A stretch of 11,761 bases of DNA, taken from positions 167 through 11,927 of the forward strand of contig PLMI01000128.1 in NCBI GenBank assembly GCA_003142435.1. The letters run 5' to 3'. The stretch is from Coxiellaceae bacterium. Its GTDB lineage: Bacteria; Pseudomonadota; Gammaproteobacteria; UBA9339. Shown piece after piece: positions 8,392 through 11,761 of the stretch; position 1 is the first letter of the stretch; every line of letters starts with the position of its first letter. The notes below the pieces were generated by a model that saw nothing but the letters and a program-made list of their open reading frames with translations, had not been told where the DNA came from and did not search any database. The position numbers and the translations under genes were made by a program.

Positions 8392-8412
8392 TAAGTTTGT
8401 AAAAAATAAATT
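8385..8412 (+). promoter_or_regulatory. Candidate sigma-70 promoter for the Skp-like gene
   Basis: TTAACA (8385-8390, 5 of 6 to the -35 consensus) and TAAATT (8407-8412, 4 of 6 to the -10 consensus) are 16 bases apart. Initiation would be near 8419, giving a short leader that still contains the strong ribosome binding site at 8429-8433. Another -10-like hexamer, TATAAA at 8331-8336, has no good -35. I see no terminator between the exoprotein stop (8281-8283) and this point, so read-through is also possible. Confidence 0.4.
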
Positions 8413-8440
8413 TTTAATTATTAAAAAAAGGAGAATGAAA

Positions 8441-8950
8441 ATGAAAAAGATCGTTATAGCTATTAGTTCATTAATGTTTTTATGTTGTTGGGGATTTGCA
8501 GGAGCAGAACTTAAAATAGGGATATTGGACTTAAATAAAGTTATGCAAAATTCACCTCAAGTTACGGCTGCGCAGGCTGAGTTGAAAAAACAGTTTGAGC
8601 CTCGTAGTAAAGATTTGACTGCTAAACAAGAAGCATTTCAGGCAGAAGTCAGTAAGTTTAATAGCCAAGGTTCTGGTCCAAATAAACTTAATGATGCTGA
8701 TATGCAACAATTAAAGCAAAAAATTCTTGCAGATCAAAAAAGTTTACAGGATTTAGCCGGCGGTTTTCAAAAAGATTTTTTAACGCAACAGGATCAAACT
8801 ATGAGAGTTGTGTTAAATAAAATACAAGATGTCGTCAATCAAGTCGCTAAAGCTAAAAAGCTCAACTTGGTAATCACAAAGATTAGCACAGCATATAATG
8901 ATGCTAATCTTGAAATTACTGACGATGTTATTGCTAGCTTGAAGAAATAA
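8441..8950 (+). CDS. OmpH/Skp family periplasmic chaperone
   Basis: A 169-residue protein of the Skp (OmpH) family, trimeric periplasmic holdases that shield unfolded outer-membrane and secreted proteins after Sec export. Residues 1-22 are a clear signal peptide with a KK start, a hydrophobic core and cleavage probably after AGA22, leaving about 147 residues (E. coli Skp is 141 mature). The mature start LKIGILDLNKVM is the family's first beta strand. A long charged, Gln- and Lys-rich helical region follows, forming the tentacles. The end, with LNLVITK, AYN and EITDDV, matches the family's closing strands and its D-I-T-x-D-V tail. The start at 8441 has AGGAG at 8429-8433 with a 7-base spacer. 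ATG 8435 is too close to that site, and ATG 8375 would add 22 polar and basic residues before the signal peptide. In most gammaproteobacteria skp follows bamA; here it stands beside a TPS exoprotein, so it may be a second copy or a dedicated helper. Confidence 0.85.
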   Translation: MKKIVIAISSLMFLCCWGFAGAELKIGILDLNKVMQNSPQVTAAQAELKKQFEPRSKDLTAKQEAFQAEVSKFNSQGSGPNKLNDADMQQLKQKILADQKSLQDLAGGFQKDFLTQQDQTMRVVLNKIQDVVNQVAKAKKLNLVITKISTAYNDANLEITDDVIASLKK

Positions 8951-8969
8951 AAATTATAGTTGATATTTG

Positions 8970-8999
8970 AACAAAACAATAACTGATAAGTTTTGTTTT
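8970..8999 (+). terminator. Weak terminator-like hairpin after the Skp-like gene
   Basis: AACAAAAC (8970-8977) pairs with GTTTTGTT (8990-8997) around a 12-base loop and is followed by two more T bases. It begins 20 bases after the stop codon, the right place to end this transcript. The stem is AT-rich and the loop large, so termination would be inefficient. Confidence 0.4.
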
Positions 9000-9077
9000 G
9001 ATATATTATTTATTTCTATAGCCGTAAAAAAAACATATTTTTTTATAATTTTAACGCCTATGTAACCATGAAATTTG

Positions 9078-9184
9078 GCGCAGCAGCCTGCGCATAAAAA
9101 ATATTAAAAATCAAGAAGTTATCCTCACTGAGAAGCTGTTTTGGCGGGATGCCAAAATGGATGCTATTCTTTTACTCAAGAATA
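9078..9184. other. Cluster of three hairpins in the non-coding stretch 8951-9260
   Basis: This 310-base gap has no supportable ORF. It holds three inverted repeats in a row: GCGCAG/CTGCGC (9078-9083 and 9088-9093, 4-base loop); TTTTGGC/GCCAAAA (9139-9145 and 9151-9157, 5-base loop, extendable to 9136-9160 in RNA with two G-U pairs); and TATTCTT/AAGAATA (9165-9171 and 9178-9184, 6-base loop). None has a T tail on the + strand, so they are not ordinary terminators. They could be a small RNA, a protein-binding region or a remnant repeat. The third ends just before the -35 at 9189. Confidence 0.4.
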
Positions 9185-9188
9185 AGTT

Positions 9189-9217
9189 TTGAAATCAATA
9201 ACTTAATGTGCTATCAT
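9189..9217 (+). promoter_or_regulatory. Near-consensus sigma-70 promoter for the 185-residue gene
   Basis: TTGAAA (9189-9194, 5 of 6) and TATCAT (9212-9217, 5 of 6) are separated by exactly 17 bases, making this the best promoter in the window. Transcription would start near 9224, leaving a leader of about 37 bases with the ribosome binding site GAGG (9251-9254). It also settles the gene start: the upstream in-frame ATG at 9216 falls inside the -10 hexamer and could not be on the transcript. Confidence 0.7.
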
Positions 9218-9260
9218 GTATTTAGATAGTGAGATTGAAGTAAAAATTTTGAGGATAATT

Positions 9261-9818
9261 ATGTTTCAACATGCAAGACTAACACAATTAAATCAACAAA
9301 GCGGTGGATATCGCGCATCACATATTGGTATATTTAGTGGAAGACCGGTTATCGGAGATAATGTCTCCCGACAAATTGTCGGTCCGTTATCATCTTTGGT
9401 AATAAGCCCGATGACCAATATGGAAGTAGATTTAATTCAGAAGCCCATAATGAGTAATAAGGAATTTTATAGCGTTCTCCAAAGATTGGTGACAATGCTT
9501 ATGAGCACTCAGCCCTTAAGTGCTGAAGCAGTTCGTCCGATAGGTGAGGGGTTTGCAGACTATAAAAATGTTCTTAATGTTGTGAGGCAAGGAATTAGAA
9601 GTTATACAGATGCACAACAAAAAATCCTCGTTGATAAAGGAGAAGGCTATCAGGAAGCACAAAAAAATATCAATAGAGCTAATGGATTGTTAGATACGCT
9701 TACAAAATGTTTTGAGTTTACTGCAACAGCCTTAAAGCCAATAGTACCGGCAGAAGTTGCAAAAATATCAGAAGTTGCTCCTCAAGCTCCAAGTATTGCA
9801 GTTAGCGCAGGCGCATAA
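9261..9818 (+). CDS. Unrecognised 185-residue, probably cytoplasmic or exported-without-signal protein
   Basis: I do not recognise this protein. The start at 9261 has GAGG at 9251-9254 with a 6-base spacer and lies downstream of a near-consensus promoter. There is no signal peptide and no membrane segment. Residues 1-60 are Gly-, Ser- and Ile-rich with short strand-like stretches (HIGIFSGRPVIG, SSLVISP). Residues from about 64 to 155 look helical and charged (SNKEFYSVLQRLVTMLM, YKNVLNVVRQGIRSYTDAQQ, YQEAQKNINRANGLLDTL). The last 25 residues are a low-complexity Ala, Pro, Ser and Val tail ending SAGA. One Cys occurs near the end of the helical part (KCFEF). The gene forms its own unit between promoter 9189-9217 and terminator 9840-9874. 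Absence of a signal peptide with a flexible tail would also suit a type III or IV secretion substrate, but nothing specific shows that. Confidence 0.75.
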   Translation: MFQHARLTQLNQQSGGYRASHIGIFSGRPVIGDNVSRQIVGPLSSLVISPMTNMEVDLIQKPIMSNKEFYSVLQRLVTMLMSTQPLSAEAVRPIGEGFADYKNVLNVVRQGIRSYTDAQQKILVDKGEGYQEAQKNINRANGLLDTLTKCFEFTATALKPIVPAEVAKISEVAPQAPSIAVSAGA

Positions 9819-9839
9819 TTTAATTTTTCTAATTTTATT

Positions 9840-9874
9840 AAAAAAGGAACGGTTAATATCCGTTCCTTTTTTTT
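9840..9874 (+). terminator. Strong rho-independent terminator after the 185-residue gene
   Basis: GGAACGG (9846-9852) pairs with CCGTTCC (9860-9866) around a 7-base loop. An A run before and a T run after (to 9874) extend the stem by six A-T pairs. The symmetry of A run and T run means it could also terminate transcription from the right on the - strand. It starts 22 bases after the stop codon and separates this gene from the phosphofructokinase. Confidence 0.85.
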
Positions 9875-9894
9875 GTCTATTTCTTAGATTGTAT

Positions 9895-9923
9895 TTGCTT
9901 ACGAAATGCTTTTTCAATAAAAT
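9895..9923 (+). promoter_or_regulatory. Candidate promoter for the phosphofructokinase-cysS unit
   Basis: TTGCTT (9895-9900, 3 of 6 to the -35 consensus) and TAAAAT (9918-9923, 5 of 6 to the -10 consensus) are separated by 17 bases. It lies between the terminator ending at 9874 and the AAGGAG ribosome binding site at 9950-9955, where a promoter is needed. A second -10-like hexamer, GATAAT at 9927-9932, has no matching -35. Confidence 0.45.
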
Positions 9924-9962
9924 TCAGATAATGAACTTTCAATCTTCTTAAGGAGCAAATAC

Positions 9963-11258
9963 ATGAACGCACAGAAAATAATAAAACCATCTAAAAAATC
10001 ACCCAAAAAAAGAATTCTCTATGCTCAATCTGGTGGAGTAACCGCCGTAATCAATGCCTCTGCTTGTGGAGTTATTCAAACGGCAAAAAAACATGGCTTA
10101 GAAGTTTATGCCGGACACAATGGCATCCTTGGCGTTCTCAATGAAGATTTAATAAATGTAAACAAAGAATCTCCAAAGGATATCGCCGGTTTACGTTATA
10201 CTCCAGGCGGAGCTTTTGGCTCCTGCCGCTATAAATTAAAGAGCATTGAGCAAAACCGCGCAGAATACGAGCGCCTTATTGAAGTTTTTGCAGCTCACAA
10301 CATTGGATATTTTTTCTACAATGGCGGGGGAGATTCTCAGGATACGGCGTACAAGGTTTCGCAGATTGGCGAAATGATGGGCTACCCTCTAACTTGCATC
10401 GGCATACCAAAAACCATGGATAACGATTTACCGTTTACGGATTGCAGCCCTGGGTTTGGTTCTGTTGCTAAATACATTGCGACATCAATTCGCGAAGTTG
10501 GTTACGACTTAGCATCCATGGCTTCGAGTTCTACTAAAGTATTTATTTTAGAAGTTATGGGGCGGCACGCAGGATGGACTGCGGCAGCCTCGGGGCTTGC
10601 ATCAGAAAAAGCAGATCAGGCGCCGCAAATTATTTTATTTCCGGAAGTTGTTTTTGATCAGGAAAAGTTTTTAGCACAAGTCGATGCTTGTGTGAAAAAA
10701 TATGGTTCGTGTGCGATCGTGGTCTCAGAAGGTGTAGTTAAGCCTGATGGAAAATTTTTGGCAGATGCAGGCCTCGTTGATGCTTTTGGTCACACGCAAT
10801 TAGGCGGAGCCGCTCCGGTTGTGGCGCGATTAATAAAAGACAATTTAGGCTATAAATATCACTGGGCTGTCGCTGATTATTTACAGCGGGCTGCTCGCCA
10901 TATCGCCTCCAAAGTCGACGTCGAACAAGCTTATGCTTTAGGAAAAGCTGCAGTTGAATTTGCACTTAAAGGAATGAACAATATTATGCCGACAATAGTT
11001 CGTAAAAAGGGTGCAAAATACGCCTGGGAAATTGGCAGTGTTCCATTGGCAAAAGTTGCTAATGTGGAAAAGAAAATGCCGCGCGATTATATCACAGCCG
11101 ATGGCTTTCATATCACTAAAAAATGCCGCAGTTATTTATCGCCGTTAATTCAAGGCGAAGACTATCCGCCATTTAAAAATGGCATTCCAGAGTTTGTTAA
11201 TTTGCGAAAAGTTAAAGTTCCAAAAAAATTAAAGATTCCTTTTTCAACAGCGAAATAG
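9963..11258 (+). CDS. pfp: Pyrophosphate-dependent 6-phosphofructokinase
   Basis: A 431-residue cytoplasmic enzyme of the phosphofructokinase family, interconverting fructose 6-phosphate and fructose 1,6-bisphosphate. Two diagnostic sites point to pyrophosphate rather than ATP as phosphoryl donor. The donor site reads GGGDS (121-125), with Asp124 where ATP enzymes have the second Gly of GGDGS. The catalytic loop reads PKTMDND (149-155), with Lys150 where E. coli PfkA has Gly in PGTIDND. Asp153 is the expected catalytic base. The N-terminal QSGGVTAVIN (22-31) is the phosphate-binding loop, and EVMGRHAGW (197-205) contributes to the sugar-phosphate site. Length suits the roughly 400-residue bacterial pyrophosphate group rather than the 320-residue ATP group. 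Residues 1-17 are a Lys-rich extension. ATG 9963 has AAGGAG at 9950-9955 with a 7-base spacer. A pyrophosphate enzyme makes this step reversible, so it can serve glycolysis and gluconeogenesis. cysS follows after 20 bases, probably cotranscribed. Confidence 0.9.
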   Translation: MNAQKIIKPSKKSPKKRILYAQSGGVTAVINASACGVIQTAKKHGLEVYAGHNGILGVLNEDLINVNKESPKDIAGLRYTPGGAFGSCRYKLKSIEQNRAEYERLIEVFAAHNIGYFFYNGGGDSQDTAYKVSQIGEMMGYPLTCIGIPKTMDNDLPFTDCSPGFGSVAKYIATSIREVGYDLASMASSSTKVFILEVMGRHAGWTAAASGLASEKADQAPQIILFPEVVFDQEKFLAQVDACVKKYGSCAIVVSEGVVKPDGKFLADAGLVDAFGHTQLGGAAPVVARLIKDNLGYKYHWAVADYLQRAARHIASKVDVEQAYALGKAAVEFALKGMNNIMPTIVRKKGAKYAWEIGSVPLAKVANVEKKMPRDYITADGFHITKKCRSYLSPLIQGEDYPPFKNGIPEFVNLRKVKVPKKLKIPFSTAK

Positions 11259-11278
11259 TTTTTTATAAAATTTTGAGC

Positions 11279-11761
11279 ATGTTCAAAAACAATTTAAAAA
11301 TTTATAATTCTTTGACCAAGACCAAAGAGCTGTTTGTTCCGCAGCAGCCACAAAAACTTGGAATTTATGTTTGTGGCAATACAGTTTATGACTATTGCCA
11401 CGTTGGCAATGCCAGGGTATTTGTGTTTTTCGACGTTGTAGTGCGCTATTTTAGGTCTTTAGGTTTTGACGTAACCTATGTTCGCAATATTACTGACATT
11501 GACGATAAAATAATAACGCGTGCAAACGACCTTCATGAGGATTATAAAATTTTAACTTCTCGCTTCATCAAGGAATTGCACGAAGATCAAAAAACTTTAG
11601 GCAATTTTCCTCCAGATGTAGAACCAAAAGTAACAGAAAATATGCCGCAAATAATTTCGCTTATTGACACATTGATGGCGAAGAAATTTGCTTATTTAGC
11701 TCAGAATGGCGATGTTTACTTCGATGTAAAAAAGTTTGCTGGTTACGGAGAATTAGCGCAT
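11279..11761 (+). CDS. cysS: Cysteinyl-tRNA synthetase, 5' part (cut by the window end)
   Basis: The first 161 codons of a class I aminoacyl-tRNA synthetase that charges tRNA-Cys; full-length enzymes are about 460 residues, so about a third is present and the frame is open to the edge. The sequence shows KIYNSLTKTKE at the start, then YVCGNTVYDYCHVGNAR (30-46), with the zinc-binding Cys at 32 and HVGN (41-44) as the HIGH-type nucleotide motif. VRNITDIDDKI (68-78) follows, very typical of CysRS, then NGDVYFDV. The KMSKS loop and the other zinc ligands lie beyond the window. ATG 11279 begins 20 bases after the phosphofructokinase stop and starts at the usual family N-terminus. The ribosome binding site is weak: GAG at 11275-11277 is too close to be normal. 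An in-frame TTG at 11273 is an alternative start. Confidence 0.93.
   Translation, partial: MFKNNLKIYNSLTKTKELFVPQQPQKLGIYVCGNTVYDYCHVGNARVFVFFDVVVRYFRSLGFDVTYVRNITDIDDKIITRANDLHEDYKILTSRFIKELHEDQKTLGNFPPDVEPKVTENMPQIISLIDTLMAKKFAYLAQNGDVYFDVKKFAGYGELAH

Noticed and set aside
8375..8440. Longer N-terminus for the Skp-like gene starting at ATG 8375
   Set aside because: It would put 22 polar and basic residues before the signal peptide and overlap the candidate promoter; the strong ribosome binding site at 8429-8433 fits the 8441 start.
9078..9093. GC-rich hairpin considered as a rho-independent terminator of the Skp-like gene
   Set aside because: It is followed by ATAAAAAAT rather than a T run on the + strand, and the - strand side has no T run either.
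9216..9260. Upstream ATG start at 9216 for the 185-residue protein
   Set aside because: This ATG lies within the -10 hexamer of the near-consensus promoter, so it precedes the transcript start; 9261 has a well-placed GAGG.
9757..9951. 64-codon + strand ORF overlapping the end of the 185-residue gene
   Set aside because: It reads through the terminator hairpin in another frame, has no ribosome binding site, and has a Leu/Phe-rich AT-driven composition.
10738..10965. 75-codon minus-strand ORF inside the phosphofructokinase gene
   Set aside because: Antisense shadow of a well-supported enzyme gene, with no start signals.

Overview
The window is AT-rich, Gram-negative bacterial DNA with every recognisable gene on the + strand. 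The evidence for a Gram-negative is a two-partner-secretion (TPS) exoprotein and an OmpH/Skp-type periplasmic chaperone, both of which need an outer membrane. The cysteinyl-tRNA synthetase fragment and the chaperone look proteobacterial, and a gammaproteobacterium is most likely. A low-GC, possibly host-associated lineage such as the Legionellales would fit, but this is inferred from composition and gene content only.

Layout. Bases 1-216 hold a probable rho-independent terminator (95-114) followed by a weak promoter. Bases 217-8283 are one giant gene for a 2688-residue secreted TPS exoprotein (TpsA, filamentous haemagglutinin type). It has a signal peptide, a TPS secretion domain, a conserved Gly-rich linker, a very long repeat region with a three-part A-B-C supermodule of about 226 residues, and a short non-repetitive C-terminus with a pair of cysteines. 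Bases 8441-8950 encode an OmpH/Skp-like periplasmic chaperone. Bases 8951-9260 are non-coding, with several hairpins and a near-consensus sigma-70 promoter. That promoter drives an unrecognised 185-residue gene (9261-9818), which is closed by a clear terminator (9840-9874). A new transcription unit then begins with a pyrophosphate-type 6-phosphofructokinase (9963-11258) and, 20 bp later, the 5' part of cysS (11279 to the window edge).

How they fit together. The exoprotein and chaperone are plausibly related, because a TpsA must cross the periplasm unfolded before its TpsB pore exports it. No TpsB gene is visible here, so the partner must lie elsewhere. The phosphofructokinase and cysS form a housekeeping block with no evident link to the exoprotein. 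I found no mobile element, CRISPR array, tRNA or rRNA. The parts most worth following up are the mosaic repeat architecture with a datable-looking internal deletion, the C-terminal Cys pair, the chaperone pairing, and the orphan gene with its structured upstream region. Nothing here amounts to a clearly new biological system.
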